The translations under genes and the position numbers were made by a program. This document shows, in pieces, positions 17,195 through 25,825 of a stretch of DNA of 34,473 nucleotides (position 1 is the first letter of the stretch; every line of letters begins with the position of its first letter). The notes below the pieces were generated by a model. The model made no database searches, was not told the origin of the DNA, and saw nothing but the letters and a program-made list of their open reading frames with translations. The DNA is from Nanobdellota archaeon (lineage in GTDB: Archaea; Nanobdellota; Nanobdellia; SCGC-AAA011-G17; UBA489). The stretch is taken from positions 1 to 34,473 of the forward strand of contig JAUYMN010000024.1 of assembly GCA_030699455.1 (NCBI GenBank), given 5' to 3'.

Positions 17195-18355
17195 ATGGGA
17201 GAGAGGTTTTTATTTTTCTTGTTAGTTTTTGTTATTTTGTTGCCCATCACTAATGCAATTGGTTTATCACCTGATGTTACATACATTGCTTATGAACCGC
17301 TAAAAGAAGGAGATATACAAATAAGAGTTATAAATACTGTAAACAGCCCAATCGATATACTGCTTATTTTTGAGGGGGATATGGCTAAATATTTCAAGTT
17401 TATTGATGATGGTGAAGTTGTTCCTCCATTAGGGAGCAGAGCTTATACTATACATTATAAAATGCCTTATGAACCTGAAGCTCCAGGTGTGCACCAGGTT
17501 ATTGTTAAGGTGAAAGAAGATTTGCCTGCTGGCCAGGGTGTTGCTGCTGTTTTAAGTGTCATATCAAAAATTTTTGTTGATATTCCTTTTCCTGAAAAAT
17601 ACATAGATTACAATGTTAAAACTGAGAATGTCAACATTGGAGAAAACATTGTTATTGAGTTTACACTAAACAGTAAGAGCGTAGAAAATGCATTTGTTGT
17701 GAAGCCTCTGGCTGATATTTATCAAGATAATGCTATAGTAAAAAATTTTGAGGGTGAATCTTTTGCACTGTCTGCGGGGAGTAGCAAGAGTTCAAATATT
17801 ATTTTTAACAGCACTGAGATTGGTACTGGTAGCTATTTTGTCAGAACGCATATAAATTATGATGGGATAAACTCTATCGAAAAAAATTTCAGCTTAAATG
17901 TTGGCTACGAGGATATAATCGTTGTTGATTATACTAAGGTGCTGAGTCCAGGAGGCATAAAGGAGTTTTCATTGCTTTTAAAAAATGAATGGAATAAGCC
18001 TGTTGATGGAGTTTATTATGTAGCATACCTTGAAAAAAATGGTGTTCCTGTCACCGAAAGGGCATTTTCACACACAGTTAATTTTGGAGCGTTGGAGACT
18101 GTTGATATTCCAGTGTTCATCGATTTAAAGGATATTCCTGAAGGAAAATATGGTGTTGTAGCTGAAATACACTATGGAAATTTGGTAAAGCAGGAAAAGC
18201 TGATAGTAGACTTAAAAGAAGAATTTGAATTGACTACTGCCATGATAATTGCATTTATTGTTATTGTACTTATTGCTGCAAATTATGGATGGATAATGTT
18301 TAATAGGAAAGATAATAAAGAAGATGATAAGCTAGGGAGGTTGCTGGAAAAATGA
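17195..18355 (+). CDS. Membrane-anchored beta-sandwich protein, paralogue B
   Basis: Type I membrane protein of about 386 aa. The open frame has ATG at 17189 and 17195; a TATA-like TTATAAATA at about 17166-17174 favours 17195 (MGERF). A signal peptide is followed by IGLSPDVTY, several Ig/CARDB-like beta domains, and a C-terminal helix (TTAMIIAFIVIVLIAANYGWIMF) with a charged tail. It is a paralogue of the 15025-16200 product, sharing length, N-terminal pattern, the IPFPEKY motif and topology. Its stop overlaps the next gene by four bases (ATGA), indicating coupling. Probably part of the same envelope assembly; function unknown. Confidence 0.72.
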   Translation: MGERFLFFLLVFVILLPITNAIGLSPDVTYIAYEPLKEGDIQIRVINTVNSPIDILLIFEGDMAKYFKFIDDGEVVPPLGSRAYTIHYKMPYEPEAPGVHQVIVKVKEDLPAGQGVAAVLSVISKIFVDIPFPEKYIDYNVKTENVNIGENIVIEFTLNSKSVENAFVVKPLADIYQDNAIVKNFEGESFALSAGSSKSSNIIFNSTEIGTGSYFVRTHINYDGINSIEKNFSLNVGYEDIIVVDYTKVLSPGGIKEFSLLLKNEWNKPVDGVYYVAYLEKNGVPVTERAFSHTVNFGALETVDIPVFIDLKDIPEGKYGVVAEIHYGNLVKQEKLIVDLKEEFELTTAMIIAFIVIVLIAANYGWIMFNRKDNKEDDKLGRLLEK

Positions 18356-18762
18356 ACAAAAAAGGGATATTTGGCTTTATTTTTGTGTTTGTTATTATAT
18401 TACTTATGATTATATCAATTGTAACCTTAGTTTACATAAAGAAGAATGTTGTGGGATATGTTGAATATGATGTTGATTATAATATCGGGAGTGTAGCAGG
18501 ATTTAATCTTGATTCAGATGCTATTCATTTTGGAACAGTTCAATATGGTGTTTCCGCACAGAGAGATATAAAAATAAATACTGACAGGGATGCAGTCATA
18601 AGAATTTATCTGTACAATTTGGAAGATATATGGGTTGACAAGAATAATTTTCTTTTGCTTAGCAATGAGACAGAAACAGTTGAACTGAATCTTGAGGTAA
18701 AGGAAAATGCTGAGGAAGGTCATTATTCCGGCAAACTGAGGATTTTATACTTTGTTCCTTAA
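18352..18762 (+). CDS. N-anchored beta-domain protein, 136 aa
   Basis: Begins MNKKGIFGFIFVF, with a membrane helix at about 6-28 preceded by two lysines and a glycine, which resembles the start of archaeal type IV pilins. No downstream pilin features are certain. The outer part is a single small beta-sandwich with the pattern IHFGTVQYGVSAQRDIKI, typical of Ig-like domains that pack strands along a fibre. One N-x-T sequon is present. It is translationally coupled to paralogue B by an ATGA overlap. A minor pilin or an accessory subunit of paralogue B are both possible. Confidence 0.65.
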   Translation: MNKKGIFGFIFVFVIILLMIISIVTLVYIKKNVVGYVEYDVDYNIGSVAGFNLDSDAIHFGTVQYGVSAQRDIKINTDRDAVIRIYLYNLEDIWVDKNNFLLLSNETETVELNLEVKENAEEGHYSGKLRILYFVP

Positions 18763-18801
18763 GGCAGAAATATATTTAATTGACAATAACGGTGCATAAT
18801 C

Positions 18802-19857
18802 ATGAAGAGGATGATCAAGGGGATAAGTGCCAGAGAGTTCCATAGGCAAATGAATATAATCTCTGTTCTTCTATTGGTGTGCTTGATACTGGTTATAATT
18901 ACATCTTCTAAATATCTTGATAAATGGGGCGAGGAGGAGATTAGGAGATCGATTACAGGTGAAGCTTCAAGATATGGCGAAGTTAAGCTGACTATATTGG
19001 GTGCTTCTACAAATGAGACCAATGTTACTGATGCAACTGTCACCGAGGGAGCTTTGGAAGGATTTGTGCGAAAGGGCAAAAAGATAATATTGTTTGATCC
19101 TGAAAGCATTAAGATTGATATGCTGTATAAGGAAAAGAAAACCGTTGAAGTTAATGTTAAGAATGCTGCTAATTATTTACTGCCTATTAAATTTATAACA
19201 AACATAGGGAAATATCTTGCTATAAAGCCAGATGCTATTGCATTACCACCTGGAAAATCTGATACTATTAATTTAGTAATAAATGCTGACAGGGTTGGAA
19301 CCATAATAGGGTATGTTGCAGGCTTTGGAGGTGTTGCTGCTAGCTATCTTCCTGTTGTGATTGATATCAGCTCTGAAAGGGCTCCAGGAAATTTATTTGT
19401 TGAAATCCTAAAAGAATTCAAGCTCGTTCCGTCTGGAAGCATAATCGTTGTTTCTACTGCGTTGGACGGATTTAATAATGACAAGCTAAACATTGTGTAT
19501 ACTATAAAAGATTTTAACAACAATGCAATAATGACTGCAAGTCAGTTTACTAACGTAAAAGATTCCATGAAATTTGACAAGACAATTGAACTGCCAGAGG
19601 ATATGAAGAATGGCCTATATGTTGCTGCTGTTGAAATAAGATACAGTGGTCTTGTGCTTGCAAAATCAGATGTATTTGAAGTTAGCGATGCAATGCCGTC
19701 TGTGATGGAAAAGCCAAAATGGTATCAAAAGAGATATATTGTAAGCTTGACAATATTCAGGGTAGCTTTGGCAGGCATGATTATACTATTGATATGGGCA
19801 TTTATTCTTTATAACAGGGAAATTAAACGGGCTTATGTGGAGAAACCAAGAAAATAA
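18802..19857 (+). CDS. Two-helix membrane protein with outer beta domains, 351 aa
   Basis: Basic cytoplasmic start, membrane helix at about 18-36, then SITGEASRYGE and a long outer region with Ig-like beta domains (FDPESIKIDMLYKEKKTVEVNV; LPPGKSDTINLVI). A second helix at about 317-338 is followed by a basic tail, so both ends face the cytoplasm. A TATA-like AATATATTTAA at about 18768-18778 places the ATG at leaderless spacing. It ends 2 nt from the stop of the convergent SMC gene. The domain style matches the paralogues upstream, and it is likely the last member of the envelope cluster. No enzymatic motif is seen. Confidence 0.68.
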   Translation: MKRMIKGISAREFHRQMNIISVLLLVCLILVIITSSKYLDKWGEEEIRRSITGEASRYGEVKLTILGASTNETNVTDATVTEGALEGFVRKGKKIILFDPESIKIDMLYKEKKTVEVNVKNAANYLLPIKFITNIGKYLAIKPDAIALPPGKSDTINLVINADRVGTIIGYVAGFGGVAASYLPVVIDISSERAPGNLFVEILKEFKLVPSGSIIVVSTALDGFNNDKLNIVYTIKDFNNNAIMTASQFTNVKDSMKFDKTIELPEDMKNGLYVAAVEIRYSGLVLAKSDVFEVSDAMPSVMEKPKWYQKRYIVSLTIFRVALAGMIILLIWAFILYNREIKRAYVEKPRK

Positions 19858-19859
19858 TG

Positions 19860-22800
19860 TTAGAGCTTTAGGCTTACTACCTTGGATATTCCTGTTTCAT
19901 GCATGCTTACACCATAAACATAATCTGCTTCTGTGATTACATTATCATTGTGAGATATCATAATATATTGTGCTGTCCTTGAATACTTTGCAACTAACTC
20001 TGCCAGGAGCTCTGAATTTTTCTTGTCGAGCGCCGCATCAACTTCATCCAGGAGATAAAATGCCATTGGATGATATTCCTGTATTGCAAAAATAAATGCC
20101 AATGCAGCCATTGTTTTTTCTCCACCAGAAAGAGATTTTATATCCAGGTATTTGTTTCCTGTAATTCTTACCCTGATATCGACTCCGCCTTCCAATGGGC
20201 TTTCCTTGTTTTCTAACTCAAGGCTTGCCTCACCTTTTCTTGAAAGTGCCATGAATATTCTGCTAAAATTTTTATTAAGCTCCTTATAGGTTTTCATAAA
20301 TATTGATTTCTTGTTTGTCTCTATTTCTTCAATCATCTTAAGGACATCCTCTTTTTCTTCAGCTAATTTGTCTCTTTTTTCTATTAGCTTATTATACTCT
20401 GTGTGTATTTCTTCATATACCTCTAATGCACGCATGTTGACATTTCCTATCTTGCTAAGCATTTGTTCGAAGTTTTTTATCTCTAACTTTAATTGCTCTG
20501 CTGACAAGCCCCTTCTAAGTGATACTCCCTTAAATTCCTCATATTCAGTTTTTAGTGCTTCTATTTCTGCCTTTACCTTTGCCCTTATTATCGAGCAGTC
20601 ATTTATTCTGTCTCTAACTGTCTTTTCCTTTTCTGCTTCAATGATTATTGATGACTCTAATTTTTGTATTGCTTCTGACATATTATTTCTTTCACTGAAT
20701 AAATCCTTGTATGCCTTCTGGAATTTTGATTTTTCAGATTCCTTTCCTGAAAGTGCCGACTGCTGGTTTTTTATCAGCTCACTGAGAGTTTTTGCTTCTA
20801 AATCAAAATCCTCCAGCTCCTTGCCACTATTTTTTGTCAGCTGTTGAATCTTTTCCTGTTCTGGCTGGTAAATGTTTCTTATCTGAATGTCTATATTTTT
20901 TATTTGAGTATTTCTTTCTACAATATCTTCCCTCGTTTTTAGCCTTCTTGATTCAAGTGCTTCCATCTCATCCACCCCTCCAACTGTTTTTGAAGCGCTT
21001 TTGATTTTCTGTCTTTCAGCTTTTAATTTTTGCAATTCTAAATTAAGCTTCTCCATTGCTTTGCCAACTTCTGAGAAATCTGCATATGCAGGATTTGTTT
21101 TTAATGCATCACGTTGCTTGATTAATTCTGTTAAGCTTATTCCTGATGATGTTCTTTCATATTTTATAAGCCCAGCCTCTATATTTGATTTTATATCTCT
21201 CTGTTCTGTAATTTTATTTTCATTTTCTAGTTTTTTCTTTTCTAATATTGATTTTACTTTTGATAATTTTTCTATTTGTTCCGTTAATCTGTTTAAGTTT
21301 GATGATACAGATTTTTCCTGAAAACCCAATCCTATTCTCCTCGTTCTGTAGCCTCCAACCATGGCTCCTGAGACTTCTATGAGATCTCCTTCAAGCGTTA
21401 CCATTCTTGATTTTCCTATGCCTATGTGCCGAGCCGTATCTATGCTTTCTACTACGATTGTGTTTCCGAACACATAAGAGAAGATATCCTTAAATCTTGG
21501 ATCAAAGTCTATAAGGTCTACTGCATTGCCATAAATTCCAGCCCCTTTTGCATTTGTGAGTGGTCTTGATTTTATCTTATTCATTGGAAGGAATGTTGCT
21601 ATGCCTGCTTTTGAATCTTTTAATGTTTTTATGCAGTCTGCAGCAACTTTGTCATCTCTTACTACTATTGATTTTGTTCTCGGTCCAGCTGCAACTTCCA
21701 ATGCTGTTGAGAATTTTTTATCTACTTCTCCAAGTTCGCTTACAGTTCCAAATACACCTGGGTTTTTTAGTGACTTTATTTTTTTTATGGCCATGTCAGC
21801 TTCTGCAGATACCTTCATGCTTGATTTTTGGGTTTGTACCCTGAATAATTCTTCATTTGCTTTAGAATAATCCTCTCTTGCTTTTTTTAACTGTGTGAAT
21901 AAGAATGTATCCTCACTCAGATTTTTTTCAAGTTCTTTTGTTACTCTGTCAATATCTTTCTTTAATTGCTGCATATTTGAAGTCTTTTCCAGCTTTTCAA
22001 CAGAAGATATCTTTTCATTTAAGGCGCTTATATCAACATCCAGCTTGAACTTTTTTTGCAACAGCTCCTGATTTTTAATTTGCAACTCTTCATATAATTT
22101 AATCTTTTCATCCAGTACAGATTCTATTTTTTCTAGCTCTAAATTTGAAGATATTCCAAGTTTTCCCTTCAGCTGGCTTATTGATTGCGACTGTTTCAAT
22201 TCCTTTTCCTTTAGAAGTGTTATTTCCTTTGCCAAGCTGTTCTTGCTTTCTTCAAGATCTATTATGGTCTTCTTTGTGTCTTCCAGAGAGCTTAATAATT
22301 GTTTTTTTCTTTCTGCTATTTTTGTTAGCTCATTTTTGCAGGCTGTTAATCTTTCCAAATTTCTTGCCAAATCGGTTTTTAGTTTTTCAATATCATCCTG
22401 AATTGTTATCGCTTCTTTTTCTCCTTTTTCTTCAATATCAGAATTGATTTTTTTTAATTCCTGCTTTTTTTGTTCTATTTTCTTTCTTATTTCCTCTGTT
22501 TTTATATCAAAATTTTTGATTATATCTTCCTGTTTTTTTATTTTTGATTCTGTTTCTTCCAGCTTTGTTTCTTTTTCCTTTATCTGCGTGTGAAGGTATG
22601 TTGCCTTGTTGCTCTTTATGTTTCCTTCAAGATTCTTGTATTTCTCAGCTTGTTCTTTGTCTTTCTTTAATTCCCTTAGATATGTCTCACGTTCCTTTAG
22701 GATTATTGTTGCATCATTAAGATGTGATTCTACTTTGTTCAGCGATATCATTGCCTTTGATTTTTTATCTTCAAAAATTGAGATGCCTGCAATGTCTTCT

Positions 22801-23294
22801 ATAAGTTCCCTTCTGTTTTCTGCCCTCATTTCCATGAAGCGAACTATGTCTCCCTGCAGAATTATGTTGTGGCCATCAGGATCTATCTTTGCAGCTGCCA
22901 GGAGCTCAAGGATTTGTTGTCTTGTCATAACATTGTCATTTATTTTATATACTGAATTTCCAGTGTCTTTTATCACTCTTGTAATTTTTACTTCTTCAGA
23001 ATCTATTGGGAATTCTTTTTCCTTGTTTGTAAAAACAATTGATACTTCTGCTTCCTTTAATGCTGATCCTTTTTTTCCACCGTTGAAGATAAGATTAGAA
23101 CTCTTTTCCGCGCGCATTGATTTTGCTGATAATTTGCCCAGAACGAAACAAAGACCGTCCATTATATTACTCTTACCAGATCCGTTCGGACCTATGACGC
23201 AGTTAAAATCCGGTCCAAACTGTAAGTCCAATGATTTAGCAAAGCTTTTGAAGCCCTTTAGATGCATGGATTTTATTATTGCCACTGTGAACAC
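19860..23294 (-). CDS. smc: Chromosome segregation SMC ATPase
   Basis: Structural maintenance of chromosomes protein, 1144 aa, typical of archaeal and bacterial SMC. Walker A is GPNGSGKS (35-42), and the Q-loop region reads ILQGDIV. A long coiled coil is followed by the hinge at about 505-645 (GVFGTVSELGEV to GAMVGGYRTRR), a second coiled coil, the signature LSGGEKT at 1055, and Walker B with catalytic Glu in FYLLDEVDAALD near 1084. It dimerises at the hinge and organises DNA using ATP. Start choice: GTG 23294 or GTG 23285, both close to the leaderless distance from an AATATATACC box around 23310-23318. No kleisin (ScpA) gene is adjacent. The gene is intact. Confidence 0.96.
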   Translation of the reverse strand: MFTVAIIKSMHLKGFKSFAKSLDLQFGPDFNCVIGPNGSGKSNIMDGLCFVLGKLSAKSMRAEKSSNLIFNGGKKGSALKEAEVSIVFTNKEKEFPIDSEEVKITRVIKDTGNSVYKINDNVMTRQQILELLAAAKIDPDGHNIILQGDIVRFMEMRAENRRELIEDIAGISIFEDKKSKAMISLNKVESHLNDATIILKERETYLRELKKDKEQAEKYKNLEGNIKSNKATYLHTQIKEKETKLEETESKIKKQEDIIKNFDIKTEEIRKKIEQKKQELKKINSDIEEKGEKEAITIQDDIEKLKTDLARNLERLTACKNELTKIAERKKQLLSSLEDTKKTIIDLEESKNSLAKEITLLKEKELKQSQSISQLKGKLGISSNLELEKIESVLDEKIKLYEELQIKNQELLQKKFKLDVDISALNEKISSVEKLEKTSNMQQLKKDIDRVTKELEKNLSEDTFLFTQLKKAREDYSKANEELFRVQTQKSSMKVSAEADMAIKKIKSLKNPGVFGTVSELGEVDKKFSTALEVAAGPRTKSIVVRDDKVAADCIKTLKDSKAGIATFLPMNKIKSRPLTNAKGAGIYGNAVDLIDFDPRFKDIFSYVFGNTIVVESIDTARHIGIGKSRMVTLEGDLIEVSGAMVGGYRTRRIGLGFQEKSVSSNLNRLTEQIEKLSKVKSILEKKKLENENKITEQRDIKSNIEAGLIKYERTSSGISLTELIKQRDALKTNPAYADFSEVGKAMEKLNLELQKLKAERQKIKSASKTVGGVDEMEALESRRLKTREDIVERNTQIKNIDIQIRNIYQPEQEKIQQLTKNSGKELEDFDLEAKTLSELIKNQQSALSGKESEKSKFQKAYKDLFSERNNMSEAIQKLESSIIIEAEKEKTVRDRINDCSIIRAKVKAEIEALKTEYEEFKGVSLRRGLSAEQLKLEIKNFEQMLSKIGNVNMRALEVYEEIHTEYNKLIEKRDKLAEEKEDVLKMIEEIETNKKSIFMKTYKELNKNFSRIFMALSRKGEASLELENKESPLEGGVDIRVRITGNKYLDIKSLSGGEKTMAALAFIFAIQEYHPMAFYLLDEVDAALDKKNSELLAELVAKYSRTAQYIMISHNDNVITEADYVYGVSMHETGISKVVSLKL

Positions 23295-23474
23295 TCTTTT
23301 AACTGTAAAAGGTATATATTTTTCTTTTATAAATGTTATTGGCGTTTCAGATTTTATCTTTTTTGAAATTATAATTCTCTTGATTTTTAACAGTCTTTAA
23401 TGGCTGAAAAAAAGTTTTAAAAACAAAGGTTTATATATGGGTTACTATTAATATATTTTGAGGTGCGTAATTAA

Positions 23475-24515
23475 TTGGAAGGGAAAAAGTTAATTGGTCT
23501 TACGTTTGCTGTTTTATTTGTTGCCTTTATATCTAGCTATTTGGGTTCTGGTGCTACTGGTGCTGCCACTACTAATGATTGTTCTTTTATTAGCATTAAC
23601 CCGGATGATATTGATGAAGATTACAGGTATTTTTTTGACCTGATAACTGGAAATATTCAAAATGGAGTGACATACAGGGGTGAAGTTTATCATAATTATA
23701 TAAATAATAATAATAATAAGTGCAGTGTTTTTTACTGCAATGACCATGATAAAAAAAGAAAGAAGAATGTTCCTGCAAGTGAGTGCAAAAATGCACCTGT
23801 TGTTGGAAGAGGAATAATAACCTTGTATCCCGCTAATAGAAGTGGGTGTGTTGAAAGCGAGGAATATGCTACGATGGGCAATGAAAGGAGTGAGAATAGC
23901 TGTGTAGATGAGATTGTGTTGAATAAGAACGTTTGTGTTAATAGAAATGAGATGGATGTCGAGAAGGTTGTTTGCACTGGTGGATGTTTAGATACGGATG
24001 ATGGTGCTAAGTGCAACGCTGCAATTGCTTTTACTAATTCTACCCAGTGTATGGATACAGATGGGGGAGTTAATCCGAATGTTCCAGGGGAGATATTTGT
24101 TAATGGCAACAGCGTTATTAAAGATACTTGTTATAGTGGAAATAATGGCACTATTGAGAAAAAATTAGTTGAGCTTTCCTGTGGCAATAGTGTAGTTGAA
24201 GGTTCTATAGAAAAATGCCAATATGGCTGGACATGTGCGGAAGATGATACTGGTGCTCGGTGTTATGATGCCGGTGTAGATTCTCCATCAGATATAAACT
24301 GCAGAGTTGCAGAATCTTCAGGAAGAAATAAAAGGGTGGTTGCTACTTGTGATCCAGGGTATACTTTGACAGGAACAGGATATGACAGCAAGGGTAATGA
24401 AGTACCAAATGCAGTTGAACCAGATATGGAAAAGAACAGAGTTGTCTGCAAATATGATGATGATAATAAGTACCATGGTTGTAGTGCAATCTGTTGCAAG
24501 ACTGTTCCTAAATAA
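23475..24515 (+). CDS. Exported cysteine-rich protein, 346 aa
   Basis: Starts at TTG with GAGGTG 10 nt upstream and a TTTATATA box at about 23430-23437. The N-terminal helix (LIGLTFAVLFVAFISSYLG) is followed by GATGAATTNDC. The rest is a soluble outer protein with around twenty Cys, spaced as several disulfide-bonded modules (CSVFYCNDHD, CVDEIVLNKNVC, ICCKTV at the end). N-x-S/T sites are present. There is no recognised domain or catalytic motif. It opens the second exported-protein set of the window. The end abuts the convergent rnhB gene without a gap. Disulfides imply an oxidising outer surface. Confidence 0.68.
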   Translation: MEGKKLIGLTFAVLFVAFISSYLGSGATGAATTNDCSFISINPDDIDEDYRYFFDLITGNIQNGVTYRGEVYHNYINNNNNKCSVFYCNDHDKKRKKNVPASECKNAPVVGRGIITLYPANRSGCVESEEYATMGNERSENSCVDEIVLNKNVCVNRNEMDVEKVVCTGGCLDTDDGAKCNAAIAFTNSTQCMDTDGGVNPNVPGEIFVNGNSVIKDTCYSGNNGTIEKKLVELSCGNSVVEGSIEKCQYGWTCAEDDTGARCYDAGVDSPSDINCRVAESSGRNKRVVATCDPGYTLTGTGYDSKGNEVPNAVEPDMEKNRVVCKYDDDNKYHGCSAICCKTVPK

Positions 24516-25202
24516 TTAGAAGTCTGTTAAACTTTTTTGTTTTTTGCTGTTTGTTACTCTTTTGTAAGTTGCCCATGTTTTCCTGAAAATTTTATCATAT
24601 TTGCTATGATTTTCTTTCAGAAATTCTTGTGTGGTTGGGTCGCTTGGGTAGCCAGAGCCGCAGTTTCCATACTCTGTTTTTATTTTTTCTATCTCCCTAT
24701 CTCTGATTACCTTTGCTAATATTGATGCTGCTGATACTACTGGATATTTTTCATCTGCCTTATGCTCTAGTTTTAGGTCTGCTTTTACTTCTATATGTTT
24801 TTTTAAGAATTCTTTGAATGCAGGGATGTTATTGCTTGGAGCGTCTATGATTGCCTCATCCGGTTCCAAAGAATTTATTATTTCTGCAATTTTTAATCCT
24901 TCCAGCCAGTTTAAGTTTAAATCGGGATTATTTAATGCTGCATCTATTTCTTCCGGTTCAACTATTAAGATTAAATATTCTGATATTGCTTTTATTTTTT
25001 CAAATAAATCTTCTCTTTGTAGTTTTGTTAATTGTTTAGAATCCTTTACTTTAAGCTTTTTTAATAATTCTAAGTTAGATTCATCTACCATGACTCCGGC
25101 TATTACTAGTGGACCTATGAGTGGACCCCTTACGGTGAGAAAAGAATCTCTTTACTCATTTCCGGCTTCGTCCACACCACAAACTAGCTTTTTTCCTTCC
25201 AT
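24516..25202 (-). CDS. rnhB: RNase HII, coding region split by a 30-nt BHB-like insert
   Basis: Ribonuclease HII cleaves RNA in RNA-DNA hybrids and at single ribonucleotides. The obvious frame starts at ATG 25091 and lacks the first catalytic motif, but upstream on the same strand two pieces restore it. ATG 25202 begins MEGKKLVCGVDEAG, and after 30 nt (25130-25159) the frame continues RGPLIGPLVIAGVMVDES. Removing the 30 nt rebuilds DEAGRGP with catalytic Asp and Glu, giving 218 aa, normal for the family. Other motifs: KDSKQLTKLQRE, DAPSNN, HKADEKYPVVSAASILAKVIRDR, GSGYPSDP. Read without removal, translation stops after 16 codons. The frame is also open upstream to ATG 25307, adding a winged-helix-like 35 residues. 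Alternative: a recently broken pseudogene. Confidence 0.85.
25130..25159 (-). other. Candidate BHB intron in rnhB mRNA
   Basis: 30-nt insert inside the DEAG/RGP codons. Its arms UGAGUAAAG and CUUUUCUCA form a hairpin with one U-U mismatch. Flanking it, CCGG and CCGU form a four-position helix (three pairs), with three-base bulges AA|A and AA|G, and exon sequences GUGGAC and GUCCAC pair further out. Cutting after the second base of each bulge, as in the tRNA introns here, gives exactly the in-frame junction. It contains an in-frame TAA. Confidence 0.7.
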
Positions 25203-25326
25203 ACTTCTAATCCATTTTTTGTCTGTGTTTTTTACTAATCCTTCCTTTTCTAGGTTTCTTAATCGCCTGCTAATTACTTTTCTTGATTTGGAAAGATATT
25301 TAAACATTTAGCCTTAATTTTTACTT

Positions 25327-25818
25327 GTGAAAAAGGGAAAGAGGGATAGGGCTGAAGTTTCTCATCGTAATGATAGCTTTAGGAGACATCCTGTTATTGT
25401 TTCAGTGATATTAACTGCTTTCTTTGGTGTTTTTTTGTTTAACATTATTGATTCTGGCGATGTTAAGGATATTCAAGGTTTAGAAATACAAGGAATGGCT
25501 GTTTCAAATAGCCTGCAGAATGAAAATAAGATAACTGGACAGTCATGGGCTGGCGATGCAAGTGCACAGTATAGTCCTCTTTATTTTACTTCTGAATTTT
25601 ATAGGTTTGATGAACAACAAAGAGAGATATTGGGTCCAAATTTTGAGAGAGATTTTGATGAAAGGTTTAACAATTATAAAATTGATCTTAGTGCATTGAA
25701 TCCTGATGAAGTTGAAAGATTGAAACGTGACATGGTTCAAAGAATTTTGGAAGGAAAAGAGGTGCAGCTTGTTTGCATTGATACTAGTGAAAAATGTTAT
25801 TTAAATTTTTTAGGCTGA
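25327..25818 (+). CDS. N-anchored exported protein, 163 aa
   Basis: GTG start placed by a TATA-like GATATTTAAA at about 25292-25301, shared back to back with the rnhB side. A basic cytoplasmic start of about 23 residues is followed by a membrane helix at about 24-41. Then IQGLEIQGMAVSN and NKITGQSW, both close to the ITGxA-type motif of other exported proteins here. The outer part is hydrophilic and helical, with two Cys near the C-terminus (LVCIDTSEKCYL). The next gene follows after 7 nt, so it heads the Cys-rich operon. Function unknown. Confidence 0.62.
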   Translation: MKKGKRDRAEVSHRNDSFRRHPVIVSVILTAFFGVFLFNIIDSGDVKDIQGLEIQGMAVSNSLQNENKITGQSWAGDASAQYSPLYFTSEFYRFDEQQREILGPNFERDFDERFNNYKIDLSALNPDEVERLKRDMVQRILEGKEVQLVCIDTSEKCYLNFLG

Positions 25819-25825
25819 TGATTTA

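Noticed and set aside
20311-23400. Several long plus-strand frames opposite smc
   Set aside because: They are low-complexity Ser/Phe/Leu shadows of the Lys/Glu-rich coiled coil and have no promoters or ribosome-binding sites.
25091-25202. RNase HII starting at ATG 25091 as a complete gene
   Set aside because: That start removes the catalytic Asp and Glu of DEAGRGP, which are present in frame upstream once the 30-nt insert is removed.
24814-25311. 165-aa plus-strand frame over rnhB
   Set aside because: It is antisense to a conserved RNase HII sequence and consists of Ser/Phe-rich translation without domain signal.
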